The position numbers and the translations under genes were made by a program. From positions 1 to 41,892 of the forward strand of contig JAFQBE010000002.1 of NCBI GenBank assembly GCA_017416765.1: a stretch of 41,892 nt of DNA, given 5' to 3'. The notes under the pieces were generated by a model. That model saw only the letters and a program-made list of their open reading frames with translations. It was not told the origin of the DNA and did not search any database. This document shows, piece after piece, positions 26,310 through 36,111 of the stretch (positions are counted from its first letter, which is position 1; every line of letters begins with the position of its first letter). Origin of the DNA: Clostridia bacterium. Lineage in GTDB: Bacteria; Bacillota; Clostridia; Oscillospirales; Acutalibacteraceae.

Positions 26310-28352
26310 TTAATTAAGTCCGTTTGGTCCGACTGTTTCAAACAGCTGTAAAACTGCTGCTTTGAGCGGCGCGTTTTCCGCTTTTCTTAAAGCGGGGTCG
26401 CCTTTGAGAGTTTCTTTTGCTGCTGATTGTGCCTGTTTTAAAAGCTCCATATCGTTTGAAAGGTCGGCTATTTTCATTTCAGGCAGACCGTGCTGACGCG
26501 CGCCGAAGAAATCGCCGGGACCGCGCAGTTTCAGGTCTTCGTCGGCTATTTTAAAACCGTCTGTTGTTTTGCACATTGTTTTCAGGCGGTGCTGTGCGGT
26601 TGCACCCTTGGCATCGGATATGAGTATGCAGGTGGATTTATGCCTGCCTCTGCCTACTCTGCCGCGAAGCTGGTGAAGCTGTGACAGTCCGAAACGCTCT
26701 GCGTTTTCAATTACCATTATTACGCTGTTGGGTACATCAACGCCTACTTCAATTACCGTTGTTGAAACAAGCAGCTGAACTTCGCCCGAGGCAAAGCGCG
26801 CCATTATTTCTTCTTTGTCCTTTGCTTTCATTTTGCCGTGAAGAAGCCCTACCGTATAGCCGGCAAATTCCTTTTTTGCTATTCTTTCGGCATATTCTTC
26901 TGCGGCGGCAAGCTCGCCTGTTTCACCTTCTTCTACAAGGGGGCAGACAATGTAGCCCTGCCTGCCTTCATCAAGGTGCTTTTTAACATAGCCGTATGCG
27001 CGCTGACGAATTGAGCCGTCAATGGCATAGGTTTCAATTTTCTGCCTGCCTGCGGGCAATTCGTCAAGTATGCTCACATCAAGGTCGCCGTAAATAATAA
27101 GTGCAAGCGTGCGGGGGATAGGGGTTGCAGACATGACGAGCGTGTGCGGATTGTTACCCTTTGAGCCTAATGTGCTGCGCTGACCTACGCCGAAACGGTG
27201 CTGCTCATCCGTTACAACAAGCCCTAAATTGCTGAAAACAACATCCTTTTGTATAAGTGCGTGCGTGCCGATAATTATATCGGTTTCACCGCTTTCAAGC
27301 TGTGCTTTTATTCTTTTCTTTTCCTTTGCGGGGGTTGAGCCTACAAGCAGCTCAACATTCAAATCGGTATTTTCAAGCAGCTTTGCAAAAGTCTGGTAGT
27401 GCTGGCGTGCAAGTATTTCAGTCGGTGCCATAATAGCGGTCTGAAAGCCGTTTTTTGCACAGGTGTAGCTGAGTGCCGCGGCAACGGCTGTTTTGCCGCT
27501 GCCTACATCACCCTGAAGGAGCCTGCTCATAGGTACTTCGCCGCGCATATCGCTTATCGCTTCACTTACCGCACGCTGCTGTGCGTTGGTAGGGGTGAAG
27601 GGTAGAAGCGAAAAAAACTGCGCTGTGTAATCTCTCGCTATGCGGCAGCCGGCACGCTGTCTGTTCCTGCCGCGCAGCAGCATAAGCCCTGTTTGCAGCA
27701 CATACAGCTCTTCAAAGCTCAAGCGTCTGCGGGCGGTGAGTATATCGTTATCCGTTTTCGGAAAATGTATCAAGTTAAGTGCAGTTTTATAGTCGCACAG
27801 GGCATATCTGTTTCTGATATTTTCGCTTAAAACATCGTCGGGCAGGGCTTCAAGCGAATCGAGTGCGCGCCTGACACAGCCTTCAATTACTCTTGAAGAA
27901 AGGGACTGTGTCTGCGGATATATCGGGCGGATTCTTTCGCCCGTAGCTGCATATTCAATCTGCGGCGAAGTCATTTCACGCGTGAAGCCGTAGGCTGAAA
28001 TTTTGCCGAAGAAAAGGTATTCTTTGCCCTCTTTCAGCTTTTTCGCAGCAAAGCGGTTGTTGAAAATAGTTATGCGCATTATATTCTCGCCGTCGGTAGC
28101 TTCGGTTTTGTAAACCGTCATACCCTTGCGTATAAGCGCGTGCTTTACGGGTGCGCAGACTGTAGCTTTAATGCAGCACTGTTCGCCCGGAACGGCATCA
28201 ATTATTGATACAGTCTTGCTCCAATCCTCGTAAGCGCGTGGATAAAGGCGCACAAGGGAGCCGACGTCACGCACGCCAAGCCGATTGAACAGCTTGGCGC
28301 GGGCTTCGCCGACTCCCTTTAAATATTGAATGTTGCTTGAAAAGTTAAGCAT
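26310..28352 (-). CDS. recG: ATP-dependent DNA helicase RecG
   Basis: A 680-residue superfamily 2 helicase that remodels stalled forks and Holliday junctions. The N-terminal wedge/OB domain begins with a helix-hairpin-helix (IQYLKGVGEARAKLF). Walker A GDVGSGKT is at residues 281-288 and the DEQH box (TDEQHRFGVG) is near 382-385. The helicase C domain follows with TTVIEVGVDVPN and QLHQLRGRVGRG, and a C-terminal FFGARQHG motif is present. The length is normal. The start is 2 bases after the fakA stop with no good RBS of its own, so translation is probably coupled. Confidence 0.96.
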   Translation of the reverse strand: MLNFSSNIQYLKGVGEARAKLFNRLGVRDVGSLVRLYPRAYEDWSKTVSIIDAVPGEQCCIKATVCAPVKHALIRKGMTVYKTEATDGENIMRITIFNNRFAAKKLKEGKEYLFFGKISAYGFTREMTSPQIEYAATGERIRPIYPQTQSLSSRVIEGCVRRALDSLEALPDDVLSENIRNRYALCDYKTALNLIHFPKTDNDILTARRRLSFEELYVLQTGLMLLRGRNRQRAGCRIARDYTAQFFSLLPFTPTNAQQRAVSEAISDMRGEVPMSRLLQGDVGSGKTAVAAALSYTCAKNGFQTAIMAPTEILARQHYQTFAKLLENTDLNVELLVGSTPAKEKKRIKAQLESGETDIIIGTHALIQKDVVFSNLGLVVTDEQHRFGVGQRSTLGSKGNNPHTLVMSATPIPRTLALIIYGDLDVSILDELPAGRQKIETYAIDGSIRQRAYGYVKKHLDEGRQGYIVCPLVEEGETGELAAAEEYAERIAKKEFAGYTVGLLHGKMKAKDKEEIMARFASGEVQLLVSTTVIEVGVDVPNSVIMVIENAERFGLSQLHQLRGRVGRGRHKSTCILISDAKGATAQHRLKTMCKTTDGFKIADEDLKLRGPGDFFGARQHGLPEMKIADLSNDMELLKQAQSAAKETLKGDPALRKAENAPLKAAVLQLFETVGPNGLN

Positions 28353-28354
28353 AA

Positions 28355-30007
28355 TTATTCGACCGCTATGGTAAAGTAGTAGATTGGCTGACCTGCGTTT
28401 ATAACCGCAATTTCCGCATCGTGGCAGCGGGAACCGATGAGCTCTGCAAGCTGCTCGGCCTGTGCTTCGGTTGCATCTGAACCGTAGTAAATTGTAACCA
28501 TGGAAGCACCGAGCTTTCTGTAAAGCCTGCGTGCAACCTTGTAGCCTGCCTTGATGGGGTCTTTTTCAAGCACGGTTATTTTTCCGTCTTCCATGCCGAG
28601 AATTTCGCCCTTGCGTACGCGCTGGTTGTTTACCTCGCTGTCGCGTGCGGCAAAGGTTACAAGACCAGTACCTGTTCTGCCTGCGGCTTTCATCATTTCA
28701 AGGTGGTTCTTGTCTGCAGATATTGTTTCGTCAAAAGCGAGCATTGCGGCAATACCCTGCGGTACTGTTTTGGTGTGCAGTACGCTGATTCCTTTGTCGC
28801 ACATGGGGATTACCTGCTCTGCCGCCATAATTATATTCTTGTTATTAGGCAGTATGAAAACATGCTCTGCCGGTGTTGCAAGCACAGCGCGGAGTATATC
28901 GTCTGTACTGGGGTTCATTGTCTGACCGCCGCTGACTACCGCATCTGCGCCGAGTTCATAGAACATCTGCTCAAAGCCTTCGCCTGCACAAACAGCAACA
29001 AAGCCGAACTGCTTTTCGATTTCTGCCGCCTTGGGCATGGGGGCTTCTTCGCTTGCTTCAGGCTGTTCTTCAATAACATTGCTGCTGTGCTGGTAGCGCA
29101 TATTATCAATTTTGATATTTACAAGTGCGCCGTATTTAAGACCTGCCTGAATTGCGTTACCGGGGTCGTTTGAATGGACGTGAACCTTGATTATTTCTTC
29201 ATCATCAACAACCACAACGCAGTCGCCGATTGATTCAAGATAGCTTCTGAGTTTAAGCGCATCCGTATCGGAGGGATTTGTGCGGTTTACAATAAATTCG
29301 GTGCAGTAGCCGAATTTGATTTCTTCGTTTATTTTTGATGCTGCGGCAACGGGCTTTACAGCCAAAGCCGGGTCATCGCTTGTTGAAGCAATTATGCCGT
29401 TGCCCTCGAATACATTGAGCATACCCTCAAAAATGAGCATAAGACCCTGACCGCCTGCGTCAACAACGCCGGCTTTTTTGAGTACGGGCAGAATTTCGGG
29501 GGTTTTGTCAAGCGCAGCCTGACCGCATTCACACGCTTTTCTGAAAAGCTCTGCGGCAAAAATGCCGCTGTCAGCAACTGCTGCGGCGCCTTCGCCCGCT
29601 TCGCGTACAACTGTTAAAATTGTACCCTCTGTGGGCTTCATAACTGCACCGTAGGCAGCTTTTGTGCCTTCTGCAAGTGCCTTTGAAAGTGCGGGTGCGT
29701 CAATTTCTTCAAGTCCTTTGAGTGCCTTTGAAAAGCCGCGGAAAATAAGGGAGAGAATAACACCTGAGTTACCTCTTGCACCGCGCAGTAGTGCAGATGC
29801 TGCCTTTGCCGCAACATCGCCTGCGGGTGTGCCGTCGGGCAGGATGGCAAGCTCCCTTGCTGCAGCCTTTATGGTCATGGACATATTAGTACCCGTATCG
29901 CCGTCAGGCACGGGAAAAACATTCAGTGCGTCAACAGCTTTGCGGCTGTTATCTATATTGTTCGCGGCGGAAATGATAGCGTCGCGCAGAGTATTACCGT
30001 TTATCAC
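28355..30007 (-). CDS. fakA: FakA/YloV fatty acid kinase-like protein (DAK2 plus DegV-like domain)
   Basis: A 550-residue protein with an N-terminal DhaL/DAK2 kinase domain (residues about 1-200). Its Mg-ATP loop FPVPDGDTGTNM is at 31-42. A middle domain and a C-terminal DegV-like domain follow. In Staphylococcus the FakA/FakB pair phosphorylates fatty acids for phospholipid synthesis; that role is inferred by homology, and no separate FakB is present here. Translation starts at a GTG (30007) with GAGGT upstream. The order asp23-fakA-recG is widely conserved in Bacillota and supports the assignment. Confidence 0.9.
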   Translation of the reverse strand: MINGNTLRDAIISAANNIDNSRKAVDALNVFPVPDGDTGTNMSMTIKAAARELAILPDGTPAGDVAAKAASALLRGARGNSGVILSLIFRGFSKALKGLEEIDAPALSKALAEGTKAAYGAVMKPTEGTILTVVREAGEGAAAVADSGIFAAELFRKACECGQAALDKTPEILPVLKKAGVVDAGGQGLMLIFEGMLNVFEGNGIIASTSDDPALAVKPVAAASKINEEIKFGYCTEFIVNRTNPSDTDALKLRSYLESIGDCVVVVDDEEIIKVHVHSNDPGNAIQAGLKYGALVNIKIDNMRYQHSSNVIEEQPEASEEAPMPKAAEIEKQFGFVAVCAGEGFEQMFYELGADAVVSGGQTMNPSTDDILRAVLATPAEHVFILPNNKNIIMAAEQVIPMCDKGISVLHTKTVPQGIAAMLAFDETISADKNHLEMMKAAGRTGTGLVTFAARDSEVNNQRVRKGEILGMEDGKITVLEKDPIKAGYKVARRLYRKLGASMVTIYYGSDATEAQAEQLAELIGSRCHDAEIAVINAGQPIYYFTIAVE

Positions 30008-30018
30008 TTGTCTTTACC

Positions 30019-30378
30019 TCAGCTTTCTGCCTTCATTCCGTCAACATAAACCCTGACTTCGCCGACCTTCATACCGGTTGCGTTTTCAACGGTGTATCTG
30101 ACCTTGTTTTCGATGCTCTTACAAATTTCGGTAATATTAAGCCCGAAAGTCACGATAATATGCAGCTCAATGTGAAGCCCTTTTGAACCGTTGCGCACAA
30201 GAACGCCCTGGTCATCAAAGGATTGCTTCCTGATAAAGAAAGAGCGCAGCTGCTGGCGGCGGTTGCTGTTTGCCATGCCTGCAACGCCGAAGCAGGCTGA
30301 AACGGCGCGACCGATAAGGTTGGAGAAATATTCCTGCGAAATATCGATTGTGCCGAGATGGTTTTCATGTCGTATCAT
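30019..30378 (-). CDS. Asp23/Gls24 family protein (YloU-like)
   Basis: A 119-residue Asp23/Gls24 protein. The pattern is GTIDISQEYFSNLIGRAVSACFGVAGM at the start, followed by IELHIIVTFGLNITEICKSIENKV and TGMKVGEVRVYVDGM, all typical of YloU. Family members are small cytoplasmic proteins tied to envelope stress and, in some species, to the membrane. The ATG directly abuts the stop of the upstream peptide-binding lipoprotein, and fakA starts 11 bases after its end. Confidence 0.9.
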   Translation of the reverse strand: MIRHENHLGTIDISQEYFSNLIGRAVSACFGVAGMANSNRRQQLRSFFIRKQSFDDQGVLVRNGSKGLHIELHIIVTFGLNITEICKSIENKVRYTVENATGMKVGEVRVYVDGMKAES

Positions 30379-31971
30379 TTACTTTTCCTCCGATTGCGGT
30401 TTGATTTTCCAATTGTATATATCGTAAAAAATATCGTAGCAGGTTGGGTTGATTTCTGATTTGAAATCGCGCGAATAGAACATTGCGGCTGTGCGGAAGC
30501 ACAGAGGGATAAACGGTGCTTCGCTGTCAAAAAGCTGACAGAAATCCGAAACGGAGCATTCACCCGAGCATAGCTTTTTGTATGCATCGCAGGTGATGTT
30601 AATTTCAGAATTTTCAGCGTCAATATCCGTTATTATAACAGAATTAGCTTTGCCGGAAGTGTTGAAAAATGCGTTGAGATTCATATTGGCGGTAAGCTTG
30701 ATTTCGCCAAGGTACATATCAAATTCGCCCGCTTCAACAGCTTTAACATAGTTTTCATAATCAAGCTCAATGATTTTAACATTGAAATTTACTGCTGCAA
30801 GCTGTTTCTTTATCTGCTCTGCGGCGGCGGATTTGAAGCCGTTGCCCTTGCATACGGTCAGTGTGCAGTTAAGGCTTTTTGTGTTGCTGCAGCGGTAGCC
30901 GTAGGTGTTGATTTTATTGTAGCCTGCGCTTTCAAGCAGCTGTAAAGCCTGCTCCTTCTGTGATTTTACAGAAGTGTTTACAGCAATATTCTGTGCAGCG
31001 TACCAGTTAGGATTGAAGGGTAAAGCTGTGGGTGATGCATGACCCTGAAAGCCGGTTGCGGCTATTTCTTCACGGTTGAGAAGCAACGATACAGCGCGGC
31101 GCACCTCAGCCTGCTGAAAAATGGATTTGTCGGAATTGAACGCGAGATAAACAAGGTTATTTGTAGGCACTATGCTCTGGCTTGCATTTACGCGTGAATA
31201 TGCGCCCGAAGCCAGGGAGTTGCACCACACATCGTAGTTGCCAATCTGCAAGCCGTATGCCATTCCGTCAGCATTGGTTACTTCAAAAAGGTTGATTACG
31301 GGAATGCCCATTACCTGACCGCGCAGGTTAGAGGGGTTGGCAGTAAGCGTTGCGTTGGGCAATGTGCCGTACAGGGTGTATCTGCCGGTGCCTGTAGGGG
31401 GAACTATATCGTAAAGCTTGGTGCTTTCGTATCTTGTCTGTACTGTGCCTTTTTTTACTATCGGGAAATCAAGGCAGGCTGCGGCAAAAATATCTGCCGA
31501 TTTGAGTGAAAAGTTTACGGCGTTGCCCGAAGCCTCGGCGCTGCTGAAATTTGAGAGGCGGGCTGAATAGTATTCGCTTTTTTTAGCCTGCTCGTATGAA
31601 TATACAACATCGCTTGCGGTAACTGTACTGCCGTCGGTAAAGGAAACGGACCTGAGCGAAACAGAAAGCGTTTTGCCGTTTATGCTTATGCTTTGCGCAA
31701 TAAGTTCAACGGGCTGAAAGTTTTCATCAATATAAACAAGTGAATCGTAAAGCAGGGGAATCAGCGAGCGGTTTATTTCGCTTTCCGCCTTGAATGGGTC
31801 GAGCGTATCGTTGTGTGCTATGGGCAGGGTAAGGCTGCCCTGCTCAGGCTGCTGTACGGTATTGTCCTGCGGAATATCGGGCTTTTCTTCCTGCTGTGTT
31901 TCGCCGCAGGAGCATAGCCCAAAAAGCAATGCAAGCACAAGCAGCAATATTAAAGGCTTTTTCTTTTTCAT
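30379..31971 (-). CDS. Peptide/nickel-type ABC transporter substrate-binding lipoprotein
   Basis: A 530-residue extracellular solute-binding protein of family 5 (DppA/OppA-like). The start at 31971 is chosen: MKKKKPLILLLVLALLFGLC is a lipoprotein signal with lipobox LCSC and a GAGG-type RBS upstream. The longest frame (to 32133) lacks a signal at its N-terminus and overlaps ymdB. Family regions include the SLRSVSFTDGSTVTASDVVYS loop and NKINTYGYRC-type C-terminal repeats. The expected permease and ATPase genes are absent, so it is an orphan that may serve a transporter elsewhere or act as a sensor. It sits 4 bases after ymdB in the operon. Confidence 0.88.
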   Translation of the reverse strand: MKKKKPLILLLVLALLFGLCSCGETQQEEKPDIPQDNTVQQPEQGSLTLPIAHNDTLDPFKAESEINRSLIPLLYDSLVYIDENFQPVELIAQSISINGKTLSVSLRSVSFTDGSTVTASDVVYSYEQAKKSEYYSARLSNFSSAEASGNAVNFSLKSADIFAAACLDFPIVKKGTVQTRYESTKLYDIVPPTGTGRYTLYGTLPNATLTANPSNLRGQVMGIPVINLFEVTNADGMAYGLQIGNYDVWCNSLASGAYSRVNASQSIVPTNNLVYLAFNSDKSIFQQAEVRRAVSLLLNREEIAATGFQGHASPTALPFNPNWYAAQNIAVNTSVKSQKEQALQLLESAGYNKINTYGYRCSNTKSLNCTLTVCKGNGFKSAAAEQIKKQLAAVNFNVKIIELDYENYVKAVEAGEFDMYLGEIKLTANMNLNAFFNTSGKANSVIITDIDAENSEINITCDAYKKLCSGECSVSDFCQLFDSEAPFIPLCFRTAAMFYSRDFKSEINPTCYDIFYDIYNWKIKPQSEEK

Positions 31972-31975
31972 TTTT

Positions 31976-32746
31976 TTATCCTCTGATGTTGATTCTTTCA
32001 ACTGCGGTTGTCTTGCCGCTTTGCTTATCAATTTCAAAAAGGCAGGCGTTGAGCATACATTCGCCGCCGTTGTTTTCAAAGCGTGTGGGCATGCCTGTTT
32101 TAAGCTTTGCAATAATGTTTTCCGGGTCAACACCGAGTACGGATTGCACCGTACCCACCATGCCGAGGTCTGTTATATACCCCGTACCTTTAGGGAGTAT
32201 CTGCTCGTCGGCTGTCTGTACATGGGTGTGCGTGCCGAAAAGGGCTGAAACCCTGCCGTCAAGATAAAAGCCGAGGGCGCGTTTTTCGCCCGTTGCTTCT
32301 GCATGGAAATCGCAGAGTATGATTTTACAGTCTTCAAGCTTTTTCAGCACTTCATCTGCGGCAATAAAAGGGTTTGCCCCCTCCATAAAAGCGTTGCCCG
32401 CAAGGTTGAATACACCTATTTTAACGCTGCCCATATCGCATACGGCATAGCCCTTGCCGGGGTTGCCGCTGTAGTAATTGTACGGGCGGATAATACAGCG
32501 GTCTGTATCAAGCCGGTCATATATTTCGCGGCGACGGAAAACATGGTTGCCTGTTGTAATCAGGTCAACTCCGCTGTCAAGCAGATAATCTGCCGATTGC
32601 GGTGTGATGCCGTTGCCTGCGGCGGAGTTTTCGCCGTTGACTATACAGAAATCGACGCCGTGCAATTTTTTGAGCGTGGGCAGCTTTTTGCGCAGGTATT
32701 CGCAACCGGGTGTGCCCACAACATCGCCTACAGCAAGTATTCTCAT
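31976..32746 (-). CDS. ymdB: YmdB-family metallophosphoesterase
   Basis: A 256-residue TIGR00282/YmdB metallophosphoesterase. The metal-binding motifs are in order: GDVVGTPG at the start, NGENSAAGNG near residue 39, TTGNHVF near 65, DFHAEATGEKRALG near 150 and GTHTHVQT near 175. Bacillus YmdB cleaves 2',3'-cyclic nucleotides and affects biofilm and sporulation programmes; the role here is inferred. Its ATG overlaps the subtilase stop (ATGA), so translation is coupled to the upstream gene. The usual neighbour, rny (RNase Y), is not here. Confidence 0.92.
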   Translation of the reverse strand: MRILAVGDVVGTPGCEYLRKKLPTLKKLHGVDFCIVNGENSAAGNGITPQSADYLLDSGVDLITTGNHVFRRREIYDRLDTDRCIIRPYNYYSGNPGKGYAVCDMGSVKIGVFNLAGNAFMEGANPFIAADEVLKKLEDCKIILCDFHAEATGEKRALGFYLDGRVSALFGTHTHVQTADEQILPKGTGYITDLGMVGTVQSVLGVDPENIIAKLKTGMPTRFENNGGECMLNACLFEIDKQSGKTTAVERINIRG

Positions 32747-35700
32747 GCGGCAGCCTCCGCTTCATAAAGGTTGATTATAACATCGTTGTAAAGACCGACC
32801 TGCTCAAGCAGCTCAACATCTTCCGCGGTGATGCTGCCGTCACAGTTTGCATCGTATGCGGGGAAAAGCTTTTCGTCGGGCATTTCAATATCGCCGCTTA
32901 TACAGAGGTTTACAAGCATTGCATCCTCTGCGTCTGCCGCACCGTCACCGTTGACATCGCCGACAGCTATAACGGTGTAAACAATATCGCTTGTACTGTC
33001 ATCACTGTCAGAGAGAATAACTGTGCTGCCGGTAGAGTAAACACCGTTTTTATTTGTTCTGAAGGATATTGAGTATGCACCGGCATCAAGGCAGTTAAGC
33101 ATTGTTTCGATTCTTTCGGGAGAGATTACAATAATCTGTTTGCTGTTATCAGGTACAACCTCGGAATCGCTCGATTCTATTTTGCAAATGAGCTCAAGAG
33201 AATTGATTGCATCAAGTATATCCTGCGCCATTTTGTTGACAGCTTCCTGTTCATCGGCATATTTGCCGTAAACAACGGCATTTACAGCAGCTGTAACACC
33301 GCTGAAGTCAACATAATGGTCGGGGTTGAGAGAGTTTGCGCGGTTGACTGCTTCTGTTACGGCAGAATAATCCGCCGGGTCTTTTTCGTCAAGCTTATCC
33401 ATTGCGGCAATAAGCTCATTTGCCTTTGCGGAAACCTTATCCTGCTCAAACTCGTAAAGGTTGTAATCAATGCTGTCAATAACCTCCTGAACGAGGTAAT
33501 AGTTTGTATATGCGTTGGGGTCAAGGCTCTGCGCCGCGGCAACAACACGGTTAAGATAAGTGTAGCTTGCTTTGCCGCAGACTGTGCGCAAAGCGGCTTC
33601 GGCACACAGCTTCATGTTTATAACTCTGCCGTCTTCCTCAAAGGGGTGGTAGTCAAGAACTGTGCCGTCATCAAGCGTTGTGGTAAGCGAATAATCGTGC
33701 GCAGTGTAGGCTGTGTTTGCTTCGTCGCGTATAATGGATTTAACTTGCGCGCCGGTGAGATTCGGGTTGATTGCAAAGCACAAACCTGCAACAGCTGTAA
33801 CTATGGGGGCCGCCTGCGATGTGCCGGTCATGCCTGCATACTGAAAATACTGACCGTTTTCATAGTGGTCAGCAATTGTGCTGTAAACAGTTACACCTGG
33901 GGCATATATATCGACTCTGTCGCCACCGTTACTGCGTTCGTACATATTCATTCTCAGACCGTTTGAATTGTTGCTTCGATTGCGCACGGCACCTACAACA
34001 ATAATGCGGTCATAAACTGCCTTTACCTGTGCGGCGGTAAGGCTTCCGTAGCTGCCGTTTTCAAGGATTGAACAGTAAAGTCCGTTCTGGTAAGCATCGG
34101 CACTGCGGTAGGTAGATATACCCAGGCGTGTATCAATAACACCGTTACCTGCCGACTGCACAACAACAAATTCCTTGCCCTGATTTATAAGGGAGTTCAT
34201 TCCTACTGCACAGGGCTTGGCAGCTGAGGCAAGCTCGGAATCGGTAAAGGGGTTGAGATAGGGGTTGGGGTTTGTTGATGCATCATAAGCGTTGCTTAAA
34301 CCAAGAGAAAGGTTAACTGCCTTTGCACCGCTTGTAACCTGGGCGGCAACAATGTTTACAATATTTGTTACGGTGTTACTGCCGCCCGTTGTGTAGACGG
34401 CACCGTAAATATCGACATCCCACAGTATACCCGTTATGCCCTTGCCGTTGTTGGCGGCGGCACCGATTATACCGGCAACATGCGTGCCGTGAAGGCTGGT
34501 TGAATCGTTGCCGTTTTTGTAGGTGTTGCTTGTGAATTTTATAAGGTCGTTGTAGTCTTCGTGGTCGGTTTTGAAGCCGCCGTCAATAACGCCGACTGCG
34601 ACTGAATTAAAATATTTATCATAATCCCATGCAGAAGGTGCCTGAATTGCTTCAAGGTGCCAGTTGTAACCGCCGGGCATATTTTCATTCCAGTCTTCTT
34701 TGTAGTTCTCGTTATATATGTCCCATGAATCGTTCGGGATTGCATTTGATTCAAGCTCTACAATTTCTTCAAGACAGGCAAGCAGGACTTCGCTGTAGCC
34801 TTCAATTTCATCGCATTGTGCATTGAGTGCGTCAAAATCTGCTGCAAGCGTTCGGGTCTGCACCATGCGAATATCGTTGATTTCGCCTATCTGCGCAAGC
34901 TTCTGTTCGGCAAGAATTTCTGCTATGCGTTCGTCGGTTGTGTTTGTATCAAAATAAATGTTGATTACATTTTTGACATATTTCGTGCCGTTTTCTTCTT
35001 TTACTTCTTCAGGCTTGTATTCGTAAAGCTCACCGCGGTCGTAAGTCAGCTCATAGGTCTGAGTCTGAGTTTCTCCGTTTTCAAGTTCAGCGGTAAAGGT
35101 GATTTCGTTTTTGCCGGGCTTGAGCGCAAGTCGATCTGCGCTCCATTCACAGCCTGAAAGGTCAGCTACGCCTGTTACGGGGTTTTCGTAGTTGTCAATT
35201 TCACTTCTGATCTCATAGGTTACGGTTTTAACGCTTTCGTTTGCTGTAGCCATACCGCTGAAATCCGTTGTAAGGCGGGTGACGGTCTGCCCATCTTTTT
35301 TTGCTTCTTCGGGTGCTGTTTCAAATTCAAAATAGCTGTTTTTGGCTGTGCTTGCAGTATAGTCCACCTTGACGGAAAGGGGATAGTCTTTTCCGTCAAC
35401 CGTTATGGTTGTTTCAAGCGTAAAGCTGCGGGCTTCATCAGTACCTATGGCGTGTACGGAAAACATACCTGCAAAGGGTATGAGAATAGTTACTGCCAGC
35501 ATGAGTGCGGCAGCTTTTTTATTTTTCTTTAACAGTATTAAAACTACAGCCGTTATTGCAATTGCGGCAGCGGCAGCAGCGATAACCTTGCCTGCATGGC
35601 TTTCTTCTTTTTGTACAGCTTCGGGCTGCGGAATTTCAACAACAGCCTGCTCAACAAGCGGCTTGAACGAAACGGCTGTGTCAAAGCTTTCGCCCGCTTT

Positions 35701-35949
35701 GAGCGTGCCGATTTTTTGGTCGTGTACATCTTCTGCCGTCTGAGCGGAAATACCTATGCCGTCTACATCAAAGCTGTTGGAGTTTTTAAGCGATATATTA
35801 ACAGTGGCATTGCCGTCTGCTTCTTCACAGCTGACGGTAAGACCAAGCCCGTATTCGTTAGCATCAGCGGCACTGGCGGAAAGGCAGAAAAGGATTGAAA
35901 ATGCTGCGCAGAAAGCGAAAACAGCAAGCCTTTTTATAACCGATTTCAT
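32743..35949 (-). CDS. Subtilisin-like serine protease with dockerin-type domain
   Basis: A 1068-residue secreted or surface S8 peptidase. In order: signal peptide (1-28, ending ASA), a beta-rich domain (about 30-115), two hydrophobic segments (121-140 and 146-168), and a second beta-rich region. An I9-like propeptide spans about 327-400. The catalytic domain has Asp456 (VIDGG), His487 (HGTHVAG) and Ser711 (GTSQAAP), with Asn602 as the oxyanion residue. Two FIVAR-like helical repeats (about 800-920) and a C-terminal dockerin-like pair of calcium loops (DVNGDGAADAED near 998-1009, DANCDGSITAED near 1033-1044) follow. ATG 35949 is used because it opens the signal peptide; the RBS (AAGGAG) is about 13 bases away. 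No cohesin is in the window. The internal membrane hairpin is unusual. Confidence 0.9.
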   Translation of the reverse strand: MKSVIKRLAVFAFCAAFSILFCLSASAADANEYGLGLTVSCEEADGNATVNISLKNSNSFDVDGIGISAQTAEDVHDQKIGTLKAGESFDTAVSFKPLVEQAVVEIPQPEAVQKEESHAGKVIAAAAAAIAITAVVLILLKKNKKAAALMLAVTILIPFAGMFSVHAIGTDEARSFTLETTITVDGKDYPLSVKVDYTASTAKNSYFEFETAPEEAKKDGQTVTRLTTDFSGMATANESVKTVTYEIRSEIDNYENPVTGVADLSGCEWSADRLALKPGKNEITFTAELENGETQTQTYELTYDRGELYEYKPEEVKEENGTKYVKNVINIYFDTNTTDERIAEILAEQKLAQIGEINDIRMVQTRTLAADFDALNAQCDEIEGYSEVLLACLEEIVELESNAIPNDSWDIYNENYKEDWNENMPGGYNWHLEAIQAPSAWDYDKYFNSVAVGVIDGGFKTDHEDYNDLIKFTSNTYKNGNDSTSLHGTHVAGIIGAAANNGKGITGILWDVDIYGAVYTTGGSNTVTNIVNIVAAQVTSGAKAVNLSLGLSNAYDASTNPNPYLNPFTDSELASAAKPCAVGMNSLINQGKEFVVVQSAGNGVIDTRLGISTYRSADAYQNGLYCSILENGSYGSLTAAQVKAVYDRIIVVGAVRNRSNNSNGLRMNMYERSNGGDRVDIYAPGVTVYSTIADHYENGQYFQYAGMTGTSQAAPIVTAVAGLCFAINPNLTGAQVKSIIRDEANTAYTAHDYSLTTTLDDGTVLDYHPFEEDGRVINMKLCAEAALRTVCGKASYTYLNRVVAAAQSLDPNAYTNYYLVQEVIDSIDYNLYEFEQDKVSAKANELIAAMDKLDEKDPADYSAVTEAVNRANSLNPDHYVDFSGVTAAVNAVVYGKYADEQEAVNKMAQDILDAINSLELICKIESSDSEVVPDNSKQIIVISPERIETMLNCLDAGAYSISFRTNKNGVYSTGSTVILSDSDDSTSDIVYTVIAVGDVNGDGAADAEDAMLVNLCISGDIEMPDEKLFPAYDANCDGSITAEDVELLEQVGLYNDVIINLYEAEAAA

Positions 35950-35989
35950 TTTGAAGCCACTTCTCCTTATAAATATTATTTCAGTATAT

Positions 35990-36018
35990 ATTATACTGTA
36001 TTTATTTATAGCTGTCAA
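35990..36018 (-). promoter_or_regulatory. Sigma-A promoter of the subtilase-to-recG operon
   Basis: On the minus strand, perfect TTGACA (36018-36013) and TATAAT (35995-35990) are separated by 17 bases. The leader before the ATG at 35949 is about 35 bases. Six genes follow with gaps of a few bases or overlaps. Confidence 0.82.
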
Positions 36019-36111
36019 GTTGCATATCATTTTGTAAAGCGTATGTGCGGCGATAACTTTATTTTATAACGGCATGGTTGCATTTTTATGCAGCAGCGTG
36101 TCACAATCTGC

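Noticed and set aside
28355-30378. asp23-fakA as a novel pair
   Set aside because: This neighbourhood with recG is well conserved in Bacillota and is ordinary.
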